Positions 1 through 12,135 of a DNA stretch of 64,000 nucleotides are shown one piece after another. The notes below the pieces were generated by a model that was not told the origin of the DNA, did no database searches, and worked only from the letters and a program-made list of their open reading frames with translations. A program made the translations under genes and the position numbers. Each line of letters starts with the position of its first letter. The stretch's first letter is position 1. This DNA comes from Tenodera sinensis (lineage: Eukaryota > Arthropoda > Insecta > Mantodea > Mantidae), in contig CM060972.1 in assembly GCA_030765045.1 (NCBI GenBank), positions 57,860,971 through 57,924,970 of the forward strand, in the 5' to 3' direction.

Positions 1-418
1 TCACCTGCCGTATATTTAATTGTTCCCTCATTCTCTCTTCAAATTCCTGGTACTTGAGATCTAAATGTTCTTTCAACTTTGATTCTTGGGTCCTAAATCC
101 TTCGTCCAAGAGTTCTTTAACTTGACCACTAATTTTACTCGCCAACCTATCACCCATATTCTCTAACCTACTATCCATTTCGTTTATTTCTTTAACCTGA
201 CCACCCATATTCTCTAATCTACCACTCATTTCTTTTATTTTTTTAGTCTGACCACTAATTGTACTCTCCAACCTATCACCCCTTTTGTTTAGTTCTTTAA
301 GCTGACCACCCATTTCGTTTATTTTTTCCAAGAGTATCTTAAAGCAATCTCCCGAAATATTCCCTACCACGTCGCTGCTCCCAGCACTGTTTTCTTTATT
401 CTGTTCTAACGACTCCAT
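1..418 (-). CDS. LTR retrotransposon gag, N-terminal part (runs off the window)
   Basis: An ATG at 418-416 opens a minus-strand frame that stays open for 139 codons to the window edge. The start has a favourable context (CCAAAATGG) and an in-frame stop lies just upstream. The first ~25 residues are polar (MESLEQNKENSAG...). From about residue 30 the protein is a charged helix-former rich in K, E, N and L, with a near-repeated unit (RLENMGGQVKEIN, then RLENMGDRLASK) typical of a long coiled coil. Position after an LTR, primer-binding site and leader makes it the gag start of a retrotransposon, probably Gypsy-like. The nucleocapsid and pol would lie beyond the window. The frame looks undamaged in the visible part. 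Family assignment is inference; the open frame is directly seen. Confidence 0.65.
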   Translation of the reverse strand, partial: MESLEQNKENSAGSSDVVGNISGDCFKILLEKINEMGGQLKELNKRGDRLESTISGQTKKIKEMSGRLENMGGQVKEINEMDSRLENMGDRLASKISGQVKELLDEGFRTQESKLKEHLDLKYQEFEERMREQLNIRQV

Positions 419-877
419 TTTGGTATTTCTACTTAACTTTCCGCTACGAAGGAGCATCTATTTAAAATTTACCCTATTCTAATCTTCCCCAGTCAGTCAT
501 ACAGTATATAATATCCTCTCATTCTTGCACACATTTATTTTCATGCATCTACTATTATAACTATGATATATATTGTCTTTACATAGGATTGTTTTTAAAA
601 CTCTGACCTTTCGGCGACTTGCGTTGCTGGGTTGATGTGGTCGTCCTCTGATGTTGATTGTCTCGCTTGTTGAAACAACACCTCGTGCGCCTTTCCTCCG
701 AGGTCTTGAGGCTGTTTCTTGTCGCTCGCGATGTTACTTGGTGGTCGTCTCCTTTTCGCGTCCACGGCGTCTACTGCTGTCCCTGGGCTGAAGCTCACTC
801 TCTTCCTACGCGTCGATTTATTCTCGCCGAGTCAACTGCTTCCATCGGCGATCCTCTGGTTGCCATCTTTGTCGAGC
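419..877 (-). mobile_element. 5' untranslated leader of the LTR retrotransposon
   Basis: This stretch lies between the primer-binding site and the gag ATG. The part at about 600-895 is clearly more GC-rich than the rest of the window and contains short accidental ORFs on both strands (for example minus 798-595). Their composition suggests leader RNA rather than conserved protein. The part at 419-600 is AT-rich. Confidence 0.5.
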
Positions 878-895
878 CGCTACGTTGGGGTGCCA
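878..895 (-). promoter_or_regulatory. Retrotransposon primer-binding site
   Basis: On the minus strand TGGCACCCCAACGTAGC begins two bases (AA) after the end of the LTR (GTTACA at 903-898). A TGG-initial sequence 0-3 bases after the LTR is the standard place for a tRNA 3'-end complement that primes minus-strand synthesis. I did not assign the tRNA species. Confidence 0.55.
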
Positions 896-897
896 TT

Positions 898-1454
898 TGT
901 AACGGGTTTGGGTGCCGGATTTAGGTAGGCATGAGAGGATGTTTCTCAGGCGCGAGGTTAGATGACAACACAACACAGACGTTTACTAAGTTTATTCTTC
1001 ACCACTTCATTGCCTCGAAGTGCCGACCTGAGAAAGTTTCTGGTGTTTCCTTCTAAGATTGCTATTTGCTTTACTTTACGCCAATCACTGTCGCCTTTCA
1101 CCCCTCGACGTTTCTTTTGGCGCGAAGCTATACTTATTCCGCGATACGAGGTTCACCCTACTAGGAACATCGCAACACAGACCCAACTGTAAGCTTCCAA
1201 GTTTCCTCTTTATATTTCACCCCCGCACTTTCTCTCTAGTCCCGTTATGGAGGAGGGGTGTATTTTCCCCAGCTGTGTCCTTGGACTTCAGGCAACCGTC
1301 TCTCCGTGCGAATTGACAAAAGATTGTTTGTCCCCTGGCCTTCAGAAATGCGCTCAGGTCAACCTACTTCCAAGAGGCAGCTTCTTTGCACAATACAAAG
1401 TTATACTTATATCTAAAAGTCTTATACATATGTACGTTCATAATCTAAAATTAC
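898..1454 (-). mobile_element. 5' LTR of a Gypsy-like retrotransposon
   Basis: On the minus strand the LTR ends ...CCCGTTACA at 898. A TATA box (AATATAAA, 1216-1209) lies about 25 bases before a possible start site near 1185. An AATAAA polyadenylation signal lies at 996-991. That order (U3 with TATA, R, AATAAA, U5) fits a promoter-bearing LTR. The outer end is uncertain: TGTAATTTT ending near 1454 is the best TG candidate, but an end near 1395 is also possible. Confidence 0.5.
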
Positions 1455-1958
1455 AAATATATACATAGAAGTTCCCGTCTCAGCATGAACAACTTAAAGA
1501 TTTTCAGATCTGAACAATTTTCAGGAGATCGAAGTGCAGCTTAATCTTAATATATTCAGTTTTAATGCTACACATTTGATGTACTTTACAAAAATACAAG
1601 ATTTACAAACAGTTGGTCCAGTTGGACTTCATAAAGATATTGAAATTAGTCAACAAGCCTCCTTTAGATGTTCTTTCTTAGAAAATATATTGCATATTTT
1701 TACCAAATTGTTCACACTAAATCGTAATTTTCAGAACTCTTTCTATAATATAATAAAAATAAATAATAAATGTTTCCACAAGTGTGAAACTATGCACACT
1801 ATAGTGCTGACAATTTTGGTTAAATAGTTAATTATATGTGCATTTTTATCACTATGAAAACATTCTAGTCTTTAAATCCATAAAATACATCCCAATAATG
1901 CAATAACGCCTGTTGTTACACAACTTCTGTGATGTCACTGTCGTGAGGAGCAGGCCAT
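1455..1958. other. AT-rich stretch, nothing recognised
   Basis: Flanking sequence between the LTR and the mariner-type element. The 97-codon plus-strand frame at 1534-1827 has no recognisable motif and an AT-driven composition, so I treat it as chance. Confidence 0.4.
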
Positions 1959-1960
1959 TA

Positions 1961-2403
1961 TACAGGATGCTTCAAACGGTTACATGCGGCGCTTCCTAGA
2001 TCGCAGATATTCTGAACGTTGGATTGGAAAAGGAGGACCGCTTTCATGGCCACCCCGTTCCCCGGACTTAACGCCACTTGATTATTTCTTTTGGGGACAT
2101 ATCAAAGCTGTGGTGTATCAGACACCGTGGACGATCCATAAACACTGGTAGCCGCAATAGTTGTGGCATTTGGTGAACTTTTGCACGTGTCTGGGGTATT
2201 TGAGCGAGTGCGCCTAGGCTTTATTCGACGGTGCAATGCCTGTATTCAATGGAGTGGTGGTGGTGTGTTTGAACGTATTTTGTAACCTATTACCCTGACT
2301 CGAGGTTGTGTTTGGGAACATGGGTTCCTAGTCGAAAGTTACTCCATTTTGTCTACTCCTTCTGTTCCTCAACTTTTTCAGTAATCTTTTGAAGCATCCT
2401 GTA
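1961..2403 (+). mobile_element. Internally deleted mariner/Tc1-type (IS630 superfamily) element
   Basis: The ends are perfect inverted repeats, TACAGGATGCTTCAAA at 1961-1976 and its complement at 2388-2403. Each is flanked by TA (1959-1960 and 2404-2405), the target duplication of this superfamily. About 443 bp remain, against more than 1 kb for an intact element, so most of the transposase gene is gone. The next entry is the surviving coding part. Confidence 0.85.
1984..2145 (+). pseudogene. Transposase C-terminal fragment (mariner/IS630 superfamily)
   Basis: The plus strand reads RRFLDRRYSERWIGKGGP, then WPPRSPDLTPLDYFFWG and KAVVYQTPW. PRSPDLTPLDYFxWG is the block around the last catalytic Asp of the DDE/D domain in this superfamily (the D of SPDL). 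Stops follow soon after, near 2148. No start codon or DNA-binding domain is present, so it is a relic. Confidence 0.8.
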
Positions 2404-2649
2404 TAGCAATGCCCACGGAATAAGATATGCACTGCATTGCGCGAGAGAATGACGTTAGTCATATCACGTGACTTGAACATACGCTTCCTATTGGTCATTG
2501 CACTTATTTGCTCGAAATGTATTCATGGACAGATTCGCGTTTGCTCTGTAATCTATATTTTTGCATGCTTTTGCGGCGGATAGGATCCAGTTTATATCTT
2601 ATAACTCTTGGACAAGTTCGCGTTTGCGTGTCACCTCCTCCAATGTCCG

Positions 2650-2991
2650 CTAATGCTGGATTTCTGACAATGAAATCATTAATCCTCTTGCTCTCCAATG
2701 TTTTTCACTGATGGATGTGGTGATAGAAGTGGCCGGGCATATTTGAAGGTGGTCTTGGTCCACTTCCTCTTGCAGATCACAAAGAGGACAGAGTGGTGAA
2801 GAATATATCCCAATTCTGTTTAAATGTTTTGCCAGACAATCATGTCCTGTAATCAAACTGAAGGTTGTAACTGCTACTTTTCGAGGATACTCATGAATTG
2901 TTGTTTGAATATTTGGTAGTTCGCATCTTTTATTGTTTGATTTTTCATAGTAACATTTTGCAATAATTTTTTTAAATTCAGCGGTCCCCAT
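2650..2991 (-). pseudogene. C-terminal domain of a jockey/R1-like non-LTR retrotransposon ORF2
   Basis: A minus-strand frame of 113 codons. It contains FSLITGHDCLAKHLNRIG followed by a zinc-knuckle-like CPLC...DHLQIC cluster, the region that follows the RNase H domain in jockey/I/R1-type polyproteins. Known members carry a phrase like 'LTGHxxLxxHLxRxG...CRxC'. The frame is open, but RT and endonuclease are absent, so it is a 5'-truncated relic. It may belong to the same copy as the RNase H remnant at 5822-6625 on the same strand. Confidence 0.7.
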
Positions 2992-4265
2992 CTAGGGGAT
3001 ATGTGGATGGCAACCACAAGGCACCCAAGCTGAGCAGAACATTACCTCTACTTACTGGTGTTTTGCTTTTCTATCTGACCTTACGACCTTATCTTTGTTA
3101 TCTCTTGTTTTCTTCCGACCCCGATGCTATTAGTGTTCCCGAGGGCTAGGGTGTCTTTATTTTTCCAACTTTTCCACTTCGCTAATTTTTCTCTAACCTC
3201 TCAACCCCTAACATGCTGATCTGTCATGATAATTCTCCCGGTCAGGTCGGTAAGACCCTTAAACCAACGACAGATATGGCCCTCTAGACATTCTGAGGGT
3301 TGCCAGAACCGCCAAAACGTAAAAATATGGTGCTCTCTAAAATGCTGTTACTTTTACTGTTATATAGCTCTAATGTGGAAACAAGGAAATTCGAGACAAT
3401 GTACAAATCATAAAATATATGTTTATCTTTGTGTACTGTTTGAGCAGATCGCTGAGGCAACTAGTTGCAACGTCACACAACTTGGCACTGCACTCTGCTG
3501 ACCTCACGACCTTGACTTTGGATGCCCAGCTGTCTGACATGCTCCAGTACTAACATAACGCCAAGGTTTCAATTAAAGCACTAATTAGTGTTTATATTTC
3601 TCATAACTCCCTCGCTCGCCTTCGAAGTCACGTCTTTGATGTCGCCGCTGGTTCATGAATAAACATGCTTTCGTGACGTCCGTTTTGCAGATGGGCTGTC
3701 GATCGGCTTATGCCAGATTGAAATATATTGTGAAAACACATAAATCATTCGTATAATCGCTCTTTTAAATGAATTCTGAAGGTCATCTTCATGACCTTCA
3801 TTTCTCATAAGCATAGGCTTAAGATAAAGCACTGGAAACGCAGATGGTATACGTATACGTCACAGAATTGTTATTATTGTTGTTGTTGCTGATTGTAGTT
3901 GGAGCAGGAGCAGGAGGAGGAGTAGTAGTAGTAGAAGAATATAGTGTATTGGTAGAGCTGCTTCAAGAGAGAAAAACGAAGGTATTGGATATTATTAAGA
4001 ACATAAAATATTTCTTCTTTTCTTCTTCCATATCAAGAATTGGGTTTTCCCCGTTCCAGGGCCAAAGTATCGCTGAAACTGCTCCTTTCACCATTGCCAC
4101 TTTGCCAGAGTCCCATTCTGCAAATCTGTTCTGTCGCATTTCGCAATTAGTACATATACCTTCGTCCCTTTTGGTGAAGGACCTCTTTTAATTGAAAGAG
4201 AGCTGGATTTTGTGCTCTCTGTTAGCTATTGTGGGAATAATCAACCTAGGTTATTTTCCTTTTGG
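2992..4265. other. Unassigned stretch with short trinucleotide runs and a hairpin
   Basis: No coding or repeat homology recognised. It holds a run of TTG/GGA/GTA trinucleotides at about 3870-3940, which produces a Leu/Gly/Val-rich chance ORF. It also has a 9-bp perfect stem (GAAGGTCAT / ATGACCTTC, 4-base loop) at 3778-3799. Confidence 0.4.
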
Positions 4266-4275
4266 CTAGTTATTT

Positions 4276-4440
4276 AGAAGTTTCTCTTCAGCACATAGTC
4301 TGCCTGCCGACGTTCCTCCGACCAATTCTGGACTCCCACACGGTCAGTCTGTGTCCATCTCTTAGGGTCCTCTCTCATAACATAACGTGTCCTGCCCAAC
4401 TCCATTTTAGGTAGTTTCCTGTGCTCGCGGCATCCTTTAA
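4276..4440 (-). pseudogene. C-terminal tail of an RTE-like endonuclease-reverse transcriptase
   Basis: Minus-strand translation gives KWSWAGHVM near 4412-4385 and, after a frame break, KRWTQTDRVGVQNWSEERR ending in a stop at about 4276. K-W-x-W-A-G-H-V is the standard phrase near the C-terminus of many insect endonuclease-reverse transcriptases. It is followed by a variable Arg/Trp-rich tail. Only this end survives, and it is frameshifted. Confidence 0.5.
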
Positions 4441-4897
4441 TCGTGTCGTATTAGGCATACTTAAAGACACTTTACGATACAAAAACCAGTACCCGACCAA
4501 CTATGCCATCAAGGACAGCGTTCGTATTAACGATGGCTGTTGGCTTCAATTCAATATACACATTTATGCTTCAAAGCACTAATTAATAAATATTTTATAA
4601 TATTTTCTTGTAGCAGAATTTTGCACAATCGTATCTATTTTACACAGATGTTAATTTTGATTTCTGCATTTTTCCGACATTCTTTTATTTTATTTTTTTT
4701 TTCTAACTTACACCCTGTTGTGGACTATCAGAACTTGCAACTCTGCTCGAGTTAGTTCGTTAAACGCACATGTCTTCCTCTTCTGTTTTTGTTCTTCTCC
4801 GCCCCTATCTTAGTCATTCTCTTCCTTTCTAACCAACTCATATCTCTCCCTTTTTCTCCCTTTACTGCTTGTTCTTTGGTGTTAACAAACATTTTTA
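4441..4897. other. AT-rich stretch, nothing recognised
   Basis: Pyrimidine-rich sequence with T-runs (4690-4700). Two short plus-strand frames (4540-4755 and 4789-4992) have T-rich, hydrophobic composition; the second runs into family A. Confidence 0.35.
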
Positions 4898-5325
4898 AAA
4901 AATCTGATGTGTTGCACTCACGCGACCTTCTTTATTCTTGTACTAAACATTCTTACAAACTCTTATTCCTATATCTTCTTCGTGTTAGTTGAGATAAACA
5001 TTTGCAGAAATGATCTATTATTTCCTAGTAAGTGCAAGGGGAATATGGGAATACAATGGGCTATGAGCGATATTCAAATCTTTTAAAGCTTTCAACTTCT
5101 GTTCTCTTTGCTCAGCTAACACATAAAAAAATGAATAACGATACTCCATTTGACGAAAGTTTTGTTTTCCATAACTCACACAAATAACAAGGAATATCTT
5201 CTAAATAGGTGACTTTTTGTGCAGTAAGATTTAGTCTATATCTTACGCTTTTCTAGTTATGCAAAAGTCATCAAGAGTAAATAGTACTACATAGGCTATA
5301 GCCAAAATTTTCAAAATAGGATAAA
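4898..5325 (+). repeat. Family A, 3'-truncated copy
   Basis: Starts AAAAAATCTGATGTGTTGCA and continues through the internal blocks GTGCAAGGGGAATATGGG and CAAATAACAAGGAATATC to CTACATAGGCTATAGCCA. The half with the (AC)n tract and 3' hairpin is missing. Confidence 0.8.
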
Positions 5326-5821
5326 GATGCCTAATTCCGTGATACATTTTTGAGCTTCCTGCCATGCTTTTATTCTGGAATGGTTAGTAGTTATGAACTA
5401 TCCAACAGATAGCTGCACAGTTCTACTTTCCTTTCTCGGAAACTGCTGAGAATGGAAATGGCTATGAAAGATGTTTAATGACGCTGCTGAAACGACCAAG
5501 ATTTTGTGAGCATTAATTTTCAATTAATTTCAAACAATTAATTGGAGGTAAATATAAAGGGAATAATGTTAATAACGGTTTGTATTTTGTAACATACATA
5601 AAGGTAAAGAGAATCGATGCACATACGTCATCATTGTTTTTGAAATCGGAGAATTAGGATGAATTAGGATACTACCTTGTCAAGGATTTAGGAACACTAT
5701 CACGCATTTAGGACCATCGTCACCTACTTTATTTCTACAATTTTTTAGTATACTTACACAACTTTTATGACCATTACACACCACTTATTCAAAACTATCC
5801 AGAATTATGCAACCTTACATT
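5326..5821. other. AT-rich stretch, nothing recognised
   Basis: No coding or repeat signal recognised. AATTAATTTTCAATTAATTT at about 5514 is locally palindromic, as expected by composition. Confidence 0.3.
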
Positions 5822-6625
5822 ATACATTCTGGCCCAATGAATTGGGCTAATGATCCTATTTTAGCGAGCTCATCTGTCCTCTCATTGACATAGATTCCTC
5901 TATGTCCTGGCGCCCATACCAGTAATACTGAATTGGTCTTAGCCAGTTATATTAGAGAATTTTGGCGTTCCCAGACCAATCTTGATCTGACATCCTCCGC
6001 CTCAACAGCCCTAAGGGCTGCTTGACACTCTGAAACTATAGTAATATGTTTACCTTCATAACACTTACTCATACTTTCCCATGCGCTTGCCATAATGGCA
6101 AATACTTCTGCTTGAAAGACTGTGGCATATTGGCCAAGGCTCCACAATAACTTCTTGCCACAGTCCTTGTTCCTTTGCCCATTTCGATCCATCTGTGAAC
6201 CATATCGGTCCACGTTGTCTCATATTTTTTCCCTTTCTCCCATTCACAACGGTCCGGGTAGACTACAGCAAATGGCGGCTTCCCTTATTTCCTTGTCACC
6301 ATCCGATCCGGAATCGTAGACAAACCTTGATCCAGATGTCTGTCTTAAGCCAAGTTTAAGTGTCCAATGCCTGTTGAATCTAAGTTCTCCATGGCATTTT
6401 GAGTCTATAGTATCCCATCCCAGCTTCTGCCTCGATCCACAGATGTAAAGGAGGAAGATCTCACAAAACTTCCATAGTGGCTGTAGCAGTCGTAAAAGCC
6501 CCTGCAATGCCTATGCAGGCCATTCCCTGTAGTTTAGAACGCTGGGTCCTGCAGGCCAATAGTTCTACTCTAGCCCACCATATAGTCACCATAGGAAATA
6601 ATGGGTTCAACAATGGTTATGTAGA
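5822..6625 (-). pseudogene. Jockey/R1-like non-LTR retrotransposon: RT tail plus RNase H domain, frameshifted
   Basis: Read on the minus strand: a connector like that between RT and RNase H (IVEPIISYG near 6590, then HGELRFNRHWTLKLG near 6390). Next come FTDGSKWAKEQGLW (first catalytic Asp, about 6200), QAEVFAIMAS (Glu), SECQAALRAV and VWAPGHRGIYVNERTDELA (His and final Asp region, about 5905-5850). These are the RNase H landmarks in order. They lie in three different frames, so at least two frameshifts have occurred. SECQAAL replaces the usual SDSQAAL, losing a catalytic Asp. The copy is dead. Confidence 0.85.
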
Positions 6626-6917
6626 TCCCATTTAAAGAGTAGTTTAGGATAGAGGAATTTTCTTCAAAATCGTCGTGTCGCATCCTGAAAATACATTAAA
6701 CTTAAATACCAACTTTGGTGTTTAACCGACTTCTTGTTTTTTATTTAGTCTGCTCACAGACCAACACACAACACGCGCGCGCTCCTTTATCTGATAATGC
6801 CTTTTTTTTGGCCTCAAAACATATTTCCGGTGAAATGACAACCTCGAATTTTTGGGTGGAATACAACACTTTCTCTACTTACTATAATTAATATGTAGAG
6901 AAAGTAATAACACTGTT
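6626..6917 (+). repeat. Family A, 5'-truncated copy (3' part)
   Basis: Begins at TTTAAAGAGTAGTTTAGGAT and runs through CAACTTTGGTGTTTAACCGA, a degenerate (AC)/(CG) tract at 6762-6782 and CATATTTCCGGTGAAATG. It ends in the terminal hairpin and GTAGAGAAAGTAA. It abuts the RNase H relic directly. Confidence 0.8.
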
Positions 6918-8181
6918 CCAATATACTTGTCATGCGGCTAGAACTGTATGTTTCCGTTTGGGATGGATTATTTGGCGGTGGCGGTGGCGGTGGCGTCGTC
7001 GTCAAAGTTGCGGCATAACATTTGTGAGCTACTTGTCCCTGATATTTTTCTATTGTTTAATAACTCCAGGTGAAGTGGAAGCAGAGCTTTGGTCACCCCT
7101 GGTGCTCAGGCGGAACGCAGTCTAAACGAAGTGTGTGGTCAAGTTAATATTGTTGGAACTGCCACGCCCATATCCCAGCAATTACACAGCCAGTTTACGA
7201 TCCACATCTTAAAATGCGCTAGCAATTCTAAGTTATATCACTTTACTGCAGCTCTGTGCTGCACACCTGACCTTAAGAGGAAATATTTCAAAATGTATCC
7301 GACAGTTCGATACAACCTTGTATCCACAGGTAACAACAATACATTTAACAGAAATTGTGTTTAAGATTACGCATATGTGAAAATTAACTAAAATCCTTAA
7401 AAAACATACTTTGTATAACTATATAATTGTTTGAATCTTGTAGCTTCACCATCTACAGGGTGGAAGTGAAATGATCCGCCAGACTTTAACAGCGATTTTC
7501 TCATGTTGTGAATAACAGAAAGTCTAATACCAAAATGTTGGAAAGTTTATAGTTTTATAGAAAAAAATTTTTTTATCAAAAAAATTATTACCACCTGGCT
7601 GAATTATTATTCATTGAAGGATCTTGATTTATGCCTATATTCATAGAAAACTGAATAAACGAGAACTTTTTCCTTTGGCGTATTTCAATAGATTCAACGG
7701 TTTTTGTGTAAATTAAAAAAAAAAAAAAGAAAAAGAAAAAAAAACCCACAATTTATTGCAACAAAAAGGCAACAAATTGTGCATTATTATATTAATTATT
7801 TTTTAAAACAAAGGCATAAGCAATATCAAAGTTTCAAAGAGACATTTTATTACCCATATGAGCTATATCGGAAAAGAATTTTAGATTGATACCTTAATTT
7901 TTGTGGAACAAGATAGATTTTGAATATGAGAAAGTAACAAAAAAAATCGTCTCCGAGGAAAATGAGTTTAAAGTTGAAATGGAAGGTGTGGGCATATGCA
8001 TTTAAAAGGAGCCAGAGGCGTCCAAAAAACATGTTCCCCCCCTCCCTAGGGGACTAAACCTTCGCAGATGTATTATTTAACGCATGGTGCATTTTTTAAA
8101 ATAAGAATGCAAAAATAGATTTTTTTGATCGAACCAGCTGAAATATCAGTTTGCTGTCAAAATTAATTTTTATTATAGTTT
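6918..8181. other. Unassigned stretch; one possible transposon end
   Basis: Short GGTGGC repeats at 6973-6992. The 91-codon frame at 7089-7364 is not recognised. TACAGGGTGGAAGTGAAAT at about 7454 resembles a mariner-type terminal repeat, but I found no partner end. An A-rich tract lies at 7708-7745. Confidence 0.35.
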
Positions 8182-8395
8182 TCTCAAATGGAAGGTCGTT
8201 AAGCACTTTGTGATCGCTTGGCCGTGCAAAGAGAACGGAATTTCAAAGCCTTTATATAGCGACCAGCTTTAAAATATTTACTATCGCTCAAAGTCTACTG
8301 TATTCTCATATTCCCCTTACACCTACAAGGAAATTTAGATCATCTCGACTGATAAAAGTAGATATAGGAATAAGAGTTTGTAAGAATAATCAAAC
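8182..8395 (-). repeat. Family A, fragment of the 5' half
   Basis: Reverse orientation. Contains TGCAAAGAGAACGGAATTTC, ACTATCGCTCAAAGTCTACT and ATATTCCCCTTACACCTACA, stopping before the terminal ACTTTCTCTAC. The variant CTTTATATAGCGACCAGC, shared with 51608-51917, marks a subfamily. Confidence 0.75.
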
Positions 8396-10011
<1,616 letters not shown>

Positions 10012-10233
10012 AAAACCTGAATGTGTTGCACTCACATGACTTTCTGAACTCTTGTGCATACTATTTTTACGACCTCTTCTGCTCTATTTTCTTCATGTTA
10101 GTCGAGATAAAAATTTGCAAAAATTATCTTATTTCTAATTTTCTTGTAGGTACAAGGGGAATCTGGGAATACAGTAGGCTTTGAGCGATAGTCAAATCCC
10201 TTAAAGCTTTGGAAGTTCATTCTCTTTGACTGG
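10012..10233 (+). repeat. Family A, 5' block of a composite copy
   Basis: AAAAACCTGAATGTGTTGCA through GGTACAAGGGGAATCTGGGA to about CTTTGACTGGCC. It breaks abruptly into reverse-oriented sequence at about 10233. Confidence 0.8.
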
Positions 10234-10768
10234 CCAAAAATTTTTCGAAAATTTTAATTTTCTTGAAAATAACTAACGATTTTTATTAAAATGTCATGAT
10301 TAAGATATTTCTATAACAAATTAAATGTATATTTTCAATCTTCTGGCTATAGCTCACAAACCGTAAAAGATAGACAAGATCTTACTATACAAAAATGTAG
10401 ATCTCTCTAAAACACACGATTTATGTCTGAACAAATCTTTTTTGTAGAGTGAACCATTTCGGAGATATTCCTTGTTATTTGTGTCAGTTTCGGAAACAAA
10501 ACTTTCGCGAAAAGCAACATCTTTGTTCATTTTTCATATGTTAAACGGGCAAAGAGAACGGGGTGTGAAAGCTTTAAAAGATTTGACTATCGCTCAAAGT
10601 CTACTGTATACCCATATTCCCGTTGTACGTGCAAGAAAACGAGCAATAAGATAATTTCTGCAAATGCTTATCCCAACTAACACGAAGAAGATGGAAGAAT
10701 AAGAGATTGTAAGAATGGTTAGTATAAGAGTGGAGAAAGTCATGTGAGTGCAACACATCAGATTTTTT
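10234..10768 (-). repeat. Family A, inverted block of the composite copy
   Basis: Reverse-oriented sequence from AAAATTTTTCGAAAATTTTA through TTTCGGAGATATTCCTTG to the terminal GTCATGTGAGTGCAACACAT and CAGATTTTTT. Its last ~235 bases are an inverted copy of 10012-10233. Confidence 0.85.
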
Positions 10769-10817
10769 AACCAACTTTTCGTTATTTTGAGTTATGTTTT
10801 GATATACACAAGAGACA

Positions 10818-10901
<84 letters not shown>

Positions 10902-11040
10902 TACACACACGAACCTTTTTCTAAAAATGCTTGTTATTATTCATGAGCCCTCAAAGCATATTTGCGGTGAAATCTCGACATCAAAATTTCAATATTTCAA
11001 TACTGCCCCTATTTACTATACGTAGTAGAGAAAGTAAAAA
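10769..11040 (+). repeat. Family A, 3' block of the composite copy with (AC)n
   Basis: Resumes forward orientation at AACCAACTTTTCG and crosses an (AC)n tract (10815-10909). It continues through CATATTTGCGGTGAAATCTC and ends CGTAGTAGAGAAAGTAAAAA. Confidence 0.85.
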
Positions 11041-11401
11041 TTTGTTTAATTTCTGTGATAGTTGATATCAGTGCCGCGTCTGAAAATGGTTCTACTGCAA
11101 TTGCATCAGTGTGTTCTAGGAGATATGATAAACAGTTGGGTGGCACGTGCAAAATGCCTGGTGCGGAGAGAAATAAAGAACATAAGACTCAAACATGAAT
11201 TTCTTCTCAACAACCTTGTACCAGAACCAGCGACCGTCGGTGTCTGTTGACAGGACGTATATCACTAAGGCAACCATCACGTGACTGAAAACTCTCGTGT
11301 TAGCTTCAGAGTAATTCTATGCATATTATTAAACTTCAGGTGCGTTCACTTCGGGGCTGCAGTTTTTGCCGTGCCAATTACGTCTATTTTGCTAAATATA
11401 T
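11041..11401. other. Unassigned stretch
   Basis: Two short plus-strand frames (11062-11250 and 11281-11511). The second runs into a SINE. No recognised domain. Confidence 0.3.
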
Positions 11402-11520
11402 TTAGTTGTTTAACGACGCTGTCAAGTACCAGAATCATATCAGCCGGTGTGACGGAATTTCGTCCCTCAGGAGTGCCAGTAAATCTACTATCCTGGATCT
11501 GTCCTTTTTAAGCACTCTTA
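11402..11520 (-). mobile_element. SINE-1 fragment (tail part, tRNA head missing)
   Basis: The reverse complement matches the body of the SINE at 36115-36338: TTTACTGGC, CTCCTGAGGGACGAAATTCC, a GTGTGACGG block and CGTCGTTAAACAAC at the tail. The A and B boxes are absent, so this is a 5'-truncated copy. Confidence 0.7.
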
Positions 11521-12135
11521 AGTGTTTTGTTTAATATATATTAAATGGATCTTGTTCAAATTAATATTAGGCACAATATACATGCAAGGAATAATGTATA
11601 TACCAATTTTCATTCTAATATCTTTAATGTTTATAAATTTACTTTATTTATTCATTTATTAATTTGTTAGCTATTTTCAACACTGTAGCTGAAGTGATCC
11701 ACACGATGGTGATTTCAAATTGTTGATAATTGTTGCTCGAAACATCTCAGCAAGAATAATGCCAATTGGATTAATATATAAACAGGAAAATTTAACTAAG
11801 GAAAACTGACAATCTGATATGTCATTTTCACTATACTTTCTCTACCCGTTCTTAAACAAATATTCTTACACCAGTTTATCCTATTAATTTCCGCTTCTAT
11901 CAAATTCATATTAATTTAGATATTTTTGCAAACATTTTGTAGGTACTACATAAAGTATCTAGCGAGTGAAACCAGAGTTGCCGGGAAAACAGTGCCGTCA
12001 GAGGCGCACTGATACAGTTAACTAATATTAGATGCTGGAAATGCTGCCATTCTGCTCTCAAACAGGCAGCATATCTCATAAAAATGTTGCCTCTCACTTG
12101 CCTCAGCTCAGGAATTCTATATCAACGAATAAAAA
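11521..12135. other. AT-rich stretch, nothing recognised
   Basis: Composition-driven only. The short minus-strand frame at 11906-12097 is not recognised. Confidence 0.3.

Noticed and set aside
7454..8040. Complete mariner-type element starting TACAGGGTGGAAG
   Set aside because: No matching inverted end was found downstream and no transposase remnant is present.
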